A stretch of 64,000 bases of DNA from Oscillospiraceae bacterium (lineage in GTDB: Bacteria > Bacillota > Clostridia > Oscillospirales > Ruminococcaceae): positions 1 through 64,000 of the forward strand of contig JAUNSK010000005.1 in NCBI GenBank assembly GCA_030539275.1, in the 5' to 3' direction. The notes beneath the pieces were generated by a model. It was given only the letters and a program-made list of their open reading frames with translations, did not search any database and had not been told where the DNA came from. Below, piece by piece: positions 17,228 through 26,310 of this stretch. How positions within the stretch are numbered: the stretch's first letter is position 1; each line of letters begins with the position of its first letter. The position numbers were made by a program, and so were the translations under genes.

Positions 17228-18682
17228 TTATCTCTTAAATAAATTACTGCAAACATTTATTTTTATATCAGCAAATTCTTTCGAGTTTACTATATCTACA
17301 AGATGTTGTGACAATTTCTTTTGAAAATCATATGTTGAGGTTTCCTTTATATCTATATCCCAGAATTCATATTCGCCAGGGGTAGGAAGCCTGTAGAAAA
17401 AAGTATAATAAGCGGCTTCAAAAAATGATTTGTTGTCCATATTTGAGTCTATAAGAGATGCAACGTCAGCACATCCCGGTGCAAGCTCAGAACAATTTAA
17501 AAATACATCCTTAGAGAACGGTATTTCACTGCCGCTTTTTTTCATTCTGTTATTTACTATATCATATAAAACAGAATACTGACTGTTTACTTTTTTATTT
17601 TTTTTTTTCATTCCATCAAGGAAGTTCTCGAGTATTTCTCGAAACTGCCTGCTCAGCGGTTCAAATCTGAAATCATCAAGACGTTTTCTCTGTGATTCTA
17701 TCATATGCTGTCTGAGCTGTTCATCGTTGACTACACGATCAATGACTTTTGATAAAAAGACAGGATTTTTATTATCAACGACTATACCGCTGCCTCCCAT
17801 TGTCTCAGGTACAGCGCAGCTGTCATAGGCTATTATAGGTACATCAAAGACCATAGCTTCTACAAGCGGTACACAGAAGCCTTCATGTTCACTTAGACAT
17901 AAAAATACATCTGCAGATTTGTACAGACCCAGGATTCCGGCAAATGAGATATGACTTGTAAACTCTATATCCCTGACGCCGAGCTCCTCAATATAGGAAA
18001 CAAGGTCTGTATAGTAATTATTGATCCCGCCGTGGCTTCCGGCAAGAATAAGTCTGGATTTTGGATTAACGTTTTCTTTATAGTAAGCAAAAGCACGTAT
18101 CATATCCTCATGCTTTTTATTCGGAGCAACTCGTCCGACAAAAAGAATGTTGGTATATCCGTCATTATAATGATCAATGATCTCCTGATCAGGTTTCTGC
18201 TTGTAATCATCAAGAGCAACAATGATCGGTACCACATCTATAGTATCTGCATCATATCCCATAGAGATAAGATCGCGCCTGTTAAAATCTGACACAGCGA
18301 TACAGTGATCAAACTTACCGGCAAGCGCCTTGACATCCTCGAGACCCTGCCTGCAGCTTTCTACCTTCTCAGCACAGTCAATTTCAAAGAAATGAGGCGG
18401 AGTAATGTTGTGGTAGATCATTACTTTGCGGCATTTGTAATCTGCAACGATATGATTAAGCTCAGAGCCTATTGACATATGATATATTACAACGTCTGTT
18501 GTTTTCAGATTATCAAGATCATCAACCAGATAAACATCAGGTTCTGTGATCTTTTCATGTATTGAGTTGCAGTAGATTGCTGTTTTATATCCCATATCCT
18601 CAATAATATGTTTTATAGCGATAATATAATTTCCTATTGCATCGCCGTAATTAAGGCTTGGAACCATCTGTACTATTCTCAT
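17228..18682 (-). CDS. GT4 glycosyltransferase with DUF4214-like C-terminus
   Basis: A 484-residue protein. Residues 1 to about 365 are GT-B: MRIVQMVPSLNYGDAIGNYI, the acceptor-side IYHNITPPHFFE, LFVGRVAPNKKHEDMIRAF, and SEHEGFCVPLVEAMVFDVPIIA. Residues about 375-484 are an all-helical tail with FFEAAYYTFFYRLPTPGEYEFW and a closing V-N-S-K-E-F motif, matching the DUF4214 plan seen fused to cell-surface and glycan-assembly proteins. Its first codon overlaps the stop of the upstream gene by four bases (ATGA), so the two are translationally coupled. Confidence 0.87.
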   Translation of the reverse strand: MRIVQMVPSLNYGDAIGNYIIAIKHIIEDMGYKTAIYCNSIHEKITEPDVYLVDDLDNLKTTDVVIYHMSIGSELNHIVADYKCRKVMIYHNITPPHFFEIDCAEKVESCRQGLEDVKALAGKFDHCIAVSDFNRRDLISMGYDADTIDVVPIIVALDDYKQKPDQEIIDHYNDGYTNILFVGRVAPNKKHEDMIRAFAYYKENVNPKSRLILAGSHGGINNYYTDLVSYIEELGVRDIEFTSHISFAGILGLYKSADVFLCLSEHEGFCVPLVEAMVFDVPIIAYDSCAVPETMGGSGIVVDNKNPVFLSKVIDRVVNDEQLRQHMIESQRKRLDDFRFEPLSRQFREILENFLDGMKKKNKKVNSQYSVLYDIVNNRMKKSGSEIPFSKDVFLNCSELAPGCADVASLIDSNMDNKSFFEAAYYTFFYRLPTPGEYEFWDIDIKETSTYDFQKKLSQHLVDIVNSKEFADIKINVCSNLFKR

Positions 18683-19224
18683 CTTGAGGATTCACCGCCA
18701 ATCTTTGCAATTTGATTTTTAAGTTCCTTATTTTCCTGTTTAAGATTATTGATCTCTGTGATCAGTGTATATATCTGTTCGTTCATCGTCTCAAGGTTCT
18801 GGGAATTTGCAAGAATACGGTGGTTAAGAACAGAAAGATTTTTCATACTGTTTTCCTGTGAATTAACATATGCCCTCAGATGCTGAAGACAGCGCATGGT
18901 GTGTAGGTTTACTGAGTTCTGTTGTATCGTCATCGGGTATATGAGGAATTTTAATGATTTACGGATAACCTTCTTGAAAAAGAATACTAATGAGGTAAAG
19001 CGGTTTTTAAATGAAGTAAGCTGTGCATAGTATTCTATCTGGTTGTTATTTTCAAGAACAGCCAGGTCATTTAAAAATGCCAGTCTGCTGAAGCTTGTAT
19101 CGAATGACTGATGTTTTTTCATCCAGAAGTCTTCAAAACTGATAAGGCTGCAGTTTTTTCCTTCTGATACAACTTCACGATTAATATCCTTTAATATGTC
19201 TGCAACATTAATGGCATCGTCCAT
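18679..19224 (-). CDS. Unknown coiled-coil protein opening the exporter operon
   Basis: A 181-residue protein without a recognised family. A longer frame reaches 19326, but the ATG at 19224 has GGAGG seven bases upstream and follows the promoter at 19330-19358, so it is the real start. The first half is polar with a FEDFWMKKHQSFD segment. A hydrophobic, basic stretch (about residues 93-106, KKVIRKSLKFLIYP) may touch the membrane. The last 75 residues are a heptad-like coiled coil (NEQIYTLITEINNLKQENKE). Coupled to the GT4 gene, it may scaffold the transferases or measure chain length; that role is a guess from position and shape. Confidence 0.72.
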   Translation of the reverse strand: MDDAINVADILKDINREVVSEGKNCSLISFEDFWMKKHQSFDTSFSRLAFLNDLAVLENNNQIEYYAQLTSFKNRFTSLVFFFKKVIRKSLKFLIYPMTIQQNSVNLHTMRCLQHLRAYVNSQENSMKNLSVLNHRILANSQNLETMNEQIYTLITEINNLKQENKELKNQIAKIGGESSR

Positions 19225-19493
19225 TATAATCCTCCGTTTATTATATATTAATAGTTGGCATAATTTTTTTGCAGAACACCTGTAATTATAACATTCAGCT
19301 GTATTACCCAGTGAACTGCAATCCACATCATTATATCACAGCGTAATAAATATTGCAAGATAATCACACCAGATCACGTTGTTTTAGTGGGATATGCAAT
19401 ATTATCTGAATAATGATGTCAGTAGTTTTGTTAAAATTACAGATACATATATTATACATAAAATGCATTATTTTTATACATTAAAAGAAAAAA
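19225..19493. other. Intergenic region upstream of the exporter operon
   Basis: Holds the minus-strand promoter at 19330-19358 and a leader of about 100 bases; the remainder up to the pyk terminator is AT-rich with no feature recognised. Confidence 0.5.
19330..19358 (-). promoter_or_regulatory. Promoter of the minus-strand glycan operon
   Basis: On the minus strand TTGCAA (19358-19353) and TATAAT (19335-19330) have a 17-base spacer and precede the start at 19224 by about 105 bases. Confidence 0.7.
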
Positions 19494-19524
19494 GGTACAG
19501 CAATAAAGCTGTACCGTAAAAAAA
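19494..19524 (-). terminator. Terminator of pyk
   Basis: GGTACAGC/GCTGTACC stem with an AATAAA loop; on the minus strand followed by a T-rich tail. It lies 13 bases past the pyk stop. Confidence 0.85.
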
Positions 19525-19536
19525 TTATGCATTCAG

Positions 19537-20958
19537 TTACTTGACTACCTCTACGCGCATAATGTTTGTTGTACCTGATACGCCCAGAGGGATACCTGCA
19601 GTAATAACGACTGTATCGCCTGTATCAACAAATCCCGCACTCTTTGCAGCTGTGATAGCATGTTCAAAAAGTTCGTCAGAATTAGTCTTTTCATCAATAA
19701 CAAGCGGTGAAACACCCCATGAAAGATTCATCTGACGCTGTATCTTTTCATCTGTTGTACAGCTTATGATAGGGGCACTTGGTCTGTACTTTGAGATAAG
19801 TCTTGCTGTTGAACCGGCCTTTGTAACAGTGATGATTGCACGTGCATTCAGGTCATGCGCTGTTGTAACAGTGGCATGTGCTATAGCATTGGCAATGTTT
19901 GAATCAGTATCAGGCGGTCTGTTTGCAAAACGTGAACGATAGTTTATGTTCTTCTCAGTTGTCTCGGCAATAAGAGCCATTGTTTTGACAGTATCTACAG
20001 GATACGCACCTGCAGCTGTCTCACCTGAAAGCATTATCGCACTTGTTCCGTCATAGATGGCATTTGCGACGTCAGTGATCTCTGCTCGTGTAGGACGAGG
20101 GTTGGTTATCATGGACTCAAGCATCTGTGTTGCAGTAATAACCTGTTTGCCGGCATTATAACCCTTGTGGATAAGTGTTTTCTGGATTGCGGGTATCTGT
20201 TCAAAAGGAATTTCAACACCCATATCTCCTCTTGCAACCATGATACCGTCTGATGCTTCAAGGATCTCGTCTATGTTCTCAACACCGTCGAGATTTTCTA
20301 TCTTTGCAATGATACGAACATTGAACCAGCCAAGACTGTGTGTATATTTTCTGAGATAATTTATGTCGGCAGATGTTCTGACAAAGCTTGCAGCGATAAA
20401 GTCATATCCCATTTTTGCACCGAATTCAAGGTCATTCATGTCGGCATCGCTGAGATACGGCATGGAGAGATTTACTCCCGGAACATTTATTCCCTTGTTG
20501 TTAGATAAAATACCGCCGTGGATAATACGGCATACGATACTGTCAGCGGTTATTTTTTCAACCAGAAGGTCAATCACTCCGTCATTGATCAGTATGCGGT
20601 TTCCTATAGAAACATCCTGGGGAAGCTTTTTAAATGAAATGCTTCCTATCTTATCTGTGCATGGAATATCATTTGTAGTAAGTGTATAAGTATCTCCGTC
20701 TTTTATCTCTACTGGTTTATCGTCTACAAATTTTCCGAGGCGTATTTCAGGACCTTTTGTATCGAGCATAGTTGCAACAGGAACTCCCAGCTCGTCACGA
20801 AGTCTGGTAATCTGCTCAAATCTTTTCTTGTGTGTTTCATAATTTCCGTGTGAGAAATTAAATCTTGCAACATCCATACCGCCGAGCATCAGGTTGCGCA
20901 GTACGTTTTCGTCGTCAGTTGCAGGACCAATGGTGCAGACTATTTTGGTTTTTCGCAT
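19537..20958 (-). CDS. pyk: Pyruvate kinase
   Basis: A 473-residue glycolytic enzyme making pyruvate and ATP from phosphoenolpyruvate and ADP. Present are KTKIVCTIGPA at the N-terminus, the active-site Arg and nucleotide site in ARFNFSHG, TMLDTKGPEIR, the catalytic-lysine region IIAKIENLDG, the metal-binding ARGDMGVE, and TATQMLESM. The C-terminal allosteric domain is of normal size; the extra PEP-utiliser-like domain of some Bacillus enzymes is missing. It is monocistronic, with its own promoter and terminator. Confidence 0.97.
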   Translation of the reverse strand: MRKTKIVCTIGPATDDENVLRNLMLGGMDVARFNFSHGNYETHKKRFEQITRLRDELGVPVATMLDTKGPEIRLGKFVDDKPVEIKDGDTYTLTTNDIPCTDKIGSISFKKLPQDVSIGNRILINDGVIDLLVEKITADSIVCRIIHGGILSNNKGINVPGVNLSMPYLSDADMNDLEFGAKMGYDFIAASFVRTSADINYLRKYTHSLGWFNVRIIAKIENLDGVENIDEILEASDGIMVARGDMGVEIPFEQIPAIQKTLIHKGYNAGKQVITATQMLESMITNPRPTRAEITDVANAIYDGTSAIMLSGETAAGAYPVDTVKTMALIAETTEKNINYRSRFANRPPDTDSNIANAIAHATVTTAHDLNARAIITVTKAGSTARLISKYRPSAPIISCTTDEKIQRQMNLSWGVSPLVIDEKTNSDELFEHAITAAKSAGFVDTGDTVVITAGIPLGVSGTTNIMRVEVVK

Positions 20959-21012
20959 TTGTGTTTATCCTCCATTATTTGTACAGACTTAAATATATAT
21001 TTAACAAGTACA

Positions 21013-21041
21013 ATTATATATGATGATAGTTAAATGGTCAA
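21013..21041 (-). promoter_or_regulatory. Promoter of pyk
   Basis: Minus strand: TTGACC (21041-21036) and TATAAT (21018-21013), spacer 17, about 55 bases before the pyk start. Confidence 0.75.
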
Positions 21042-21078
21042 GTCCAAACAGATAAAAATTTATTAAATTTATATAAAG

Positions 21079-21109
21079 ATTCAGTGTCCCGTTTTGCGGG
21101 ACACTGAAT
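21079..21109 (-). terminator. Hairpin after the SpoIID-like gene
   Basis: ATTCAGTGTCCCG and CGGGACACTGAAT form a perfect 13-bp stem with a five-base loop directly at the 3' end of the spoIID-like gene, partly overlapping the stop region; the following T-content is only moderate. Confidence 0.65.
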
Positions 21110-21110
21110 G

Positions 21111-22160
21111 TCAGATACTGCTGATAACTGCACCTGTATAGTAATGGCTGAGAATTTCTTCATATGTCTTTCCTTCACCTGCCATCGTGTTTGCTCCGTA
21201 CTGACTCATGCCCACACCATGACCAAAGCCTTTAGTGATTATATTGAACCCTTTTTCTTCACTGTAGTTTACGTCAAAGTCTGCAGAACGAAGAGAAAAC
21301 AGACTTCTCAGGTCATTTCCGCTCATTGTGATGCTGCCTGCGGTAAATTCAAGAACAGTTCCGGAATCGCTTCTGGATGTAACTGCAAACCATTTTGAAT
21401 AGTCATCACCGAGCTGTATATCAGGATACTTTGATATAAGCCTTGCTTTAAGTTCTTCTGGGGTAAAGGTGTATTCCTCACTGTAGGTAGGAGCGAGCTT
21501 ATCACCCGGACTGTCAACGGGGACAAGGTATGATATATCGCTTCCCCATACATTTGATGCACTTTCTGTAGTGCCTGATGACATTGAGTGGAAGGCTGCA
21601 ATGATAGGTTCATTGTTGCAGGTCAGTATAAGACCTGAAACAGCGTCAACTGCAGCAGCAACTTTATTATAATACTCATCGTAACTGTCACCGTAATATT
21701 CTTTTATCTTATCATTTGTAAAGAATGCCTGGTATTTAGAGCAGTCATTTGAGAAATCAGCTCCATCTATCTCATCATCAGGATTCTGACGATGAAGAAG
21801 TGCCTGTCTCAGTGCATATGTGTGTACAGCTACGGCCTGCGCCTTGAGTGCTTCCGTTTCAAATGATGCCGGCATTTCAGCACATACTGCACCTATGACA
21901 TAATCACGTGCGGATACATCCAGTACCTGCTTCGAATCTATATCATATACATGAAATGTATCTATCAGACTGAACGATCCGGAGTCCGGGCTGTCAGCTG
22001 GTTTCACTGCAGTCGTATAAGGTGTGTCCGGACTTCGGCTGTCTTCCTGCTGTACAGCTGTAGCTGCAGGTCCCGGTCCGGGTTTGTCTAACATTGAAAA
22101 AGCAGGTATACCAGCAGTGACAACACAAAACGATATTATCAGACTCAACATATGTCTCAT
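21111..22160 (-). CDS. spoIID: SpoIID/LytB-domain protein
   Basis: A 349-residue exported protein of the SpoIID family, lytic transglycosylases that cut peptidoglycan strands during spore engulfment. The N-terminus is a signal or membrane anchor (about residues 4-23), followed by a Pro/Ser/Thr-rich linker. The domain has YVIGAVCAEMPASFETEALKAQ, in which Glu of EMP matches the catalytic Glu, then AVHTYALRQ, STTE-type GTTESASNVWG, and the C-terminal GFGHGVGMSQYGA signature. It suggests a spore-forming lineage, although vegetative SpoIID-like proteins also exist. It is divergent from citrate synthase. Confidence 0.9.
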   Translation of the reverse strand: MRHMLSLIISFCVVTAGIPAFSMLDKPGPGPAATAVQQEDSRSPDTPYTTAVKPADSPDSGSFSLIDTFHVYDIDSKQVLDVSARDYVIGAVCAEMPASFETEALKAQAVAVHTYALRQALLHRQNPDDEIDGADFSNDCSKYQAFFTNDKIKEYYGDSYDEYYNKVAAAVDAVSGLILTCNNEPIIAAFHSMSSGTTESASNVWGSDISYLVPVDSPGDKLAPTYSEEYTFTPEELKARLISKYPDIQLGDDYSKWFAVTSRSDSGTVLEFTAGSITMSGNDLRSLFSLRSADFDVNYSEEKGFNIITKGFGHGVGMSQYGANTMAGEGKTYEEILSHYYTGAVISSI

Positions 22161-22260
22161 GGCTAAACCTCCATAAATTATATTTATATTAAAAAATAAT
22201 CAAAAAATCAGTCAAAAACGTTCTAAAAACAGCAAAATAGGACATCATATAAACACTATA

Positions 22261-22290
22261 TTGACAGCTATACAAATAATAGTGTATTAT
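22261..22290 (+). promoter_or_regulatory. Promoter of citrate synthase
   Basis: TTGACA (22261-22266) and TATTAT (22285-22290), spacer 18, about 65 bases before the coding start. Confidence 0.7.
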
Positions 22291-22356
22291 TATATATGTG
22301 TTATTATGCAGCTGATATGCAGCTGTTCTTAATTATTGGAAAGGACGATGTGTTGT

Positions 22357-23721
22357 ATGAATGCAAATGGACAAGCTCCTGTTGAGAGTTTATGCAGTAA
22401 ACTCAGGGATTATTCCACTATAGATCCGGCACTTTACGAAAAATTTCATGTTAAAAGAGGACTCAGAAAGTCAGATGGAACAGGTGTAGTAGCCGGAATA
22501 ACAAAAATATGCAACGTACATGGTTATATTATTAATGAGGGAGAACTCGAGCCCATCCCGGGTGAACTGATATACAGGGGCTATAATATAAATGATCTTG
22601 TTTCAAATGTAACAAAAGAAGGCCGTTTCGGCTATGAAGAGGTTGCGTACCTGCTTCTTTTCGGAAGTCTTCCTTCAGCATCAGAATTAAAAATGTTTAC
22701 TGATTATATCTCTAAAATGAGAGAGCTTCCTGACAGCTTTGTTGACGACATGATCCTTAAGGCACCGTCCAGAAATATAATGAACAAAATGGCCAGATCT
22801 GTACTGGCACTGTATTCATATGACGAAAATGAAGAAGAAAAATCACTTGAAGCTGAAATGCATAAGGCTATATGTATGATTGCCCGTCTTCCTGTAATTA
22901 TGACTCATGCATATCAGGTAAAGCAGAGACATTACTACAACGAAAGCATGATTATCCATCCGCTTCGTCCTGAAGAAAGTACTGCAGAGACAATATTGTC
23001 AATGCTCAGATTTGACAGACAGTATACAAAGCAGGAAGCACATCTGCTCGATACGCTGCTGATGCTGCATGCTGAACACGGCGGCGGCAACAATTCAACA
23101 TTTACCTGCAGAGTGCTTACTTCATCGGGTACAGATGCATATTCGGCATACTCTGCTGCAATAGGCTCACTGAAGGGACCAAGACACGGCGGAGCAAATA
23201 TCAAGGTCGTTCAGATGGTTGAGGACTTCAAGAAAAATATAAAGAACTGGCAGGATGAAGGCCAGGTTGCTGACTACATAAGAAAAACGATAGGCAAAGA
23301 AACAAATGATCACAGCGGCCTTATATACGGAATGGGACATGCTGTATATACGTTGAGTGATCCAAGAGCTGTAATACTCAAGGAGAAGGCTTATGAGCTT
23401 GCAAAGGGAACAGAGTTTGAAGCTGAATTCAACCTTCTCAGGACTATTGAAAAACTGACTCCTGAAGTGTTCAGACAGGTGAAGGGTGATTCAAAGGTTA
23501 TCTGTGCAAATGTCGATATGTATTCAGGACTTGTCTATAAAATGCTTCAGATCCCTGAGGATCTGTATACACCTCTGTTTGCCGTTTCAAGAATTGCCGG
23601 ATGGGCAGCTCACAGAATGGAAGAAATACTGACTGGCGGACGAATAATAAGACCTGCTTACAAAGCAGTTGCAAAGGAAAGAAAATATACTGTTCTGAAT
23701 GAAAGACCGGACAGCGTATAA
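22357..23721 (+). CDS. gltA: Citrate synthase
   Basis: A 454-residue Si-type citrate synthase joining oxaloacetate and acetyl-CoA. Motifs are PGELIYRGYNINDL, LHAEHGGGNNSTFTCRVL with the active-site His, KGPRHGGAN, the second His in YGMGHAVYTLSDPRA, and the catalytic Asp in CANVDMYSG. The frame extends upstream through an ATG at 22348 to a TTG at 22336. The ATG at 22357 is chosen because AGGA at 22342-22345 is 11 bases away, whereas the others lie too close to it or upstream of it. In anaerobes without a full TCA cycle it supplies 2-oxoglutarate for glutamate synthesis (general knowledge). Confidence 0.94.
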   Translation: MNANGQAPVESLCSKLRDYSTIDPALYEKFHVKRGLRKSDGTGVVAGITKICNVHGYIINEGELEPIPGELIYRGYNINDLVSNVTKEGRFGYEEVAYLLLFGSLPSASELKMFTDYISKMRELPDSFVDDMILKAPSRNIMNKMARSVLALYSYDENEEEKSLEAEMHKAICMIARLPVIMTHAYQVKQRHYYNESMIIHPLRPEESTAETILSMLRFDRQYTKQEAHLLDTLLMLHAEHGGGNNSTFTCRVLTSSGTDAYSAYSAAIGSLKGPRHGGANIKVVQMVEDFKKNIKNWQDEGQVADYIRKTIGKETNDHSGLIYGMGHAVYTLSDPRAVILKEKAYELAKGTEFEAEFNLLRTIEKLTPEVFRQVKGDSKVICANVDMYSGLVYKMLQIPEDLYTPLFAVSRIAGWAAHRMEEILTGGRIIRPAYKAVAKERKYTVLNERPDSV

Positions 23722-23733
23722 AATATTAATAAG

Positions 23734-23775
23734 AAACTGCCTCATGTATAATTATTATACATGAGGCAGTTTTGT
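23734..23775. terminator. Terminator after citrate synthase
   Basis: AAACTGCCTCATGTATAAT and its complement make an almost perfect hairpin of about 18 bp ending in TTTT. Confidence 0.85.
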
Positions 23776-23847
23776 ATATAAATTTATTAAGGAGAACCGG
23801 GTTAGTATCTTTATGAAAGATAAGTTTGACAGCAGCAGATTTTCTAG

Positions 23848-26235
23848 TTACAGCATTTCATTCAGATAACGTGATACCTTGTTCTGGATTGAAACGGCAG
23901 CTTCTCTGGCAGTACAGCCTGATGAAAAGAATATTTCTGATTCTTCATTAATTATAATCATTATTTTATGAAAGCAGATCGCGCTTCTGGCCGGTGATTC
24001 CATAAAGTTTCTGAATGACTCTCTTTCCGCCAGATTCACAGCAGGTAAAGTATAAGGATTACCATTTTCATCGTATGTTTCTCTTAGTGTTTCATCATTG
24101 CAGAGCTGATTTGTTCTCTTATATAAGGACGACTTTTTAAGTGGGAGATCGTTGATTATTATGCCGTCCTGATATTCATCAGTCAGAAACTGACGGATAA
24201 ACATCCATGCACCTTCCTTGACATCTGAGTTTTCTGTAACGGAGAAACTAAGACCAGGTTCTACAGTTCTATGTATTCCACTGTCAGAAGGGATGCCGGG
24301 CAGACTGACATTTTCGCCAGCATATAAATTTATCATACGGTGAAGTCCATATATATCATTCATATAGATATATCTCATAAGAGACATATCATTTTTAAGT
24401 GCATATGTAAAGTCTGTCCACTCCGCGGATTTTTCCTGTTCAGACGGTATCGTATCGTCATTAATGAACTGAAGTATTTTTTCAAAAGTATCATTGTCAA
24501 AGTCACAGCTGTGTTCATCAAAGTTTACGTGATCATAGGCATATGACTCCATAAGAGACATAAATATCATGTATCTGTAGTCGCTGTCAAATGGCTGAAT
24601 GTCCGGGTGTTCACTGGCAAACGAGAAAAACTCATCATATGTCCATTTGTCACGTTCACCCCAGTATGATGTTTTTACAGCATATGTAGCAGATGAATAC
24701 TTAACAGGAAGAAGAAACAGTTTTTCTTTATAGGTATAGGCATCAAGAATACTGCTGTAATAATCATCTCGGTTAAACTGCGCATCGGAGTCAATAAAAC
24801 TATTCATATCAGCAAGCAGTCCTTTTGACAGGTATGCCGGTATATCCATTGTGGAATCAGGAAGTAATATATCAGGAATATCTCCTGACAGTATATCTGA
24901 ATCACATTTTATGCCTGCTGTAATATTATTGGTGTCATAAGATGATGAATACGCAGAATAATCCGTTGCTGCTATTCTGTAGTCGTCGTTTTCACTGTTA
25001 AATTTCTGTATCATTAATGTGACGGATAAATCATCCAAACAGCCGGCAAGTCTTATTATCTGTTTCGAATTAAGCTCGTCAAGTCTTTCCTGATCGGCCT
25101 TAACATATTTGCACAGTCTGCAGTTTGTATCGGAAAAATTATTATTAACTGCTATGATCAGTTCAGGCGAAAGTACAGCAGCGGTTGACGGGAAGGTATC
25201 GCAGTCACAGTCCATATTCATAAATATCTGATCTGATTTTCCGTTGGGTATACTGTATCCCATGATCCCGTACTTATTCTGATAATAAAAATCATATCCA
25301 CAGCTGCCTTTATAAAATGTATTTTCGCTGGCTGCTGTGAAATCGGAAACTTCTGTAAGTTCACCTTTTTGGGTATCTATCCTGTATAGTTTGCTCTCAT
25401 GGCGTTCAATGCAGTAAAGTGAATTATCTGCCCCTGTAAATATATAAGTAATTTCCGCGTTGTCATCCGGACATTCAATAGTATATTCAGGGACCGGGTC
25501 AGAACCATAGACGTAAATACCGGTATGGTTTGTAGTGAAATCCATCATAGGAATCAGTATTTTACCGTTTTTGTCAATACAGAAGCTCTGCGGAATATAG
25601 TTATAATCAAATGTCTGAGAATCAAAGATCTTTACACTCTGAGACTGTGCACCTGCTTTATAAACGCAATAAGATGAGATACCGTGTTCGTCCTCGTCAG
25701 GTGAAACACCGCATTTTGTTACCATATAGTACAGATTATTCTCATCTATGGGCAAAATTTTTATGTCATACGGTCTGCCTCCCTCATCAGTACAGTCAGA
25801 AGCAGTATATGTATTTATTACAGTTCCTTCTTTGTCAACCTGAACTATTTCTCTTTCCCTGTTATCCGGGACGACTGATGCTGCGCCTGAATGTGACGGA
25901 TCATCAGAATTTGTACAGCAGGTTTTATATGAGCACATGTCCGCAGATGAATAAGACATACAGTATATACTGTCAGTTGTATTTCCGATAATTCTAAAGT
26001 CGTCTGATATCGGATTGCCTGATTTCAATTCGACCTGATCGAAAAACCTTGTAAGCTTCTGCGGCTTTGCAGGGGCATCTGTGATTATTTGTTCGGTTAC
26101 AGACTGTTCGGTTTCAGACGGCTGACCGGGAAGAGAAACTGTTTTTTTTTCACTGCAGGATAAAAGAGTGACAGGGAAAGTGCATGCAAGGCAGAATGCA
26201 CATATTTTTTTAATTTGATTTTTTATTTTAACCAT
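23848..26235 (-). CDS. Lipoprotein with short propeller-like region and solute-binding-protein-like C-terminus
   Basis: A 795-residue lipoprotein (lipobox LLSC, Cys near residue 27). After a Thr/Glu/Pro linker and the segment KLTRFFDQVEL comes a beta-rich region (about 60-375) with repeated blade-like strands such as FCIDKNGKILIPMMD and LYRIDTQKGELTEVSDF. From about residue 385 the sequence resembles family 1 extracellular solute-binding proteins: KFNSENDDYRI, DILLPDSTMDI, LLADMNSFIDSDAQF, LFLLPVKYSSATYAVKT, KWTYDEFFSFASEHPDI, and GAWMFIRQFLTDE. It is 75 bases downstream of a longer paralogue and probably co-transcribed with it. No ABC permease lies nearby. Compared with the paralogue it lacks about 250 residues of the N-terminal region. 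The ligand is unknown. Confidence 0.8.
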   Translation of the reverse strand: MVKIKNQIKKICAFCLACTFPVTLLSCSEKKTVSLPGQPSETEQSVTEQIITDAPAKPQKLTRFFDQVELKSGNPISDDFRIIGNTTDSIYCMSYSSADMCSYKTCCTNSDDPSHSGAASVVPDNREREIVQVDKEGTVINTYTASDCTDEGGRPYDIKILPIDENNLYYMVTKCGVSPDEDEHGISSYCVYKAGAQSQSVKIFDSQTFDYNYIPQSFCIDKNGKILIPMMDFTTNHTGIYVYGSDPVPEYTIECPDDNAEITYIFTGADNSLYCIERHESKLYRIDTQKGELTEVSDFTAASENTFYKGSCGYDFYYQNKYGIMGYSIPNGKSDQIFMNMDCDCDTFPSTAAVLSPELIIAVNNNFSDTNCRLCKYVKADQERLDELNSKQIIRLAGCLDDLSVTLMIQKFNSENDDYRIAATDYSAYSSSYDTNNITAGIKCDSDILSGDIPDILLPDSTMDIPAYLSKGLLADMNSFIDSDAQFNRDDYYSSILDAYTYKEKLFLLPVKYSSATYAVKTSYWGERDKWTYDEFFSFASEHPDIQPFDSDYRYMIFMSLMESYAYDHVNFDEHSCDFDNDTFEKILQFINDDTIPSEQEKSAEWTDFTYALKNDMSLMRYIYMNDIYGLHRMINLYAGENVSLPGIPSDSGIHRTVEPGLSFSVTENSDVKEGAWMFIRQFLTDEYQDGIIINDLPLKKSSLYKRTNQLCNDETLRETYDENGNPYTLPAVNLAERESFRNFMESPARSAICFHKIMIIINEESEIFFSSGCTAREAAVSIQNKVSRYLNEML

Positions 26236-26310
26236 TTAATCTCCTGTTATAAAATATCATCTGTCATGTAAGCCTGCTTAATTTACTTATTGTGATCAGA
26301 TTTTATTAGT

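Noticed and set aside
19225-19326. An N-terminal extension of the coiled-coil protein to 19326
   Set aside because: The extension would begin at about the predicted transcription start, is Cys-rich and atypical, and GGAGG sits just before the ATG at 19224.
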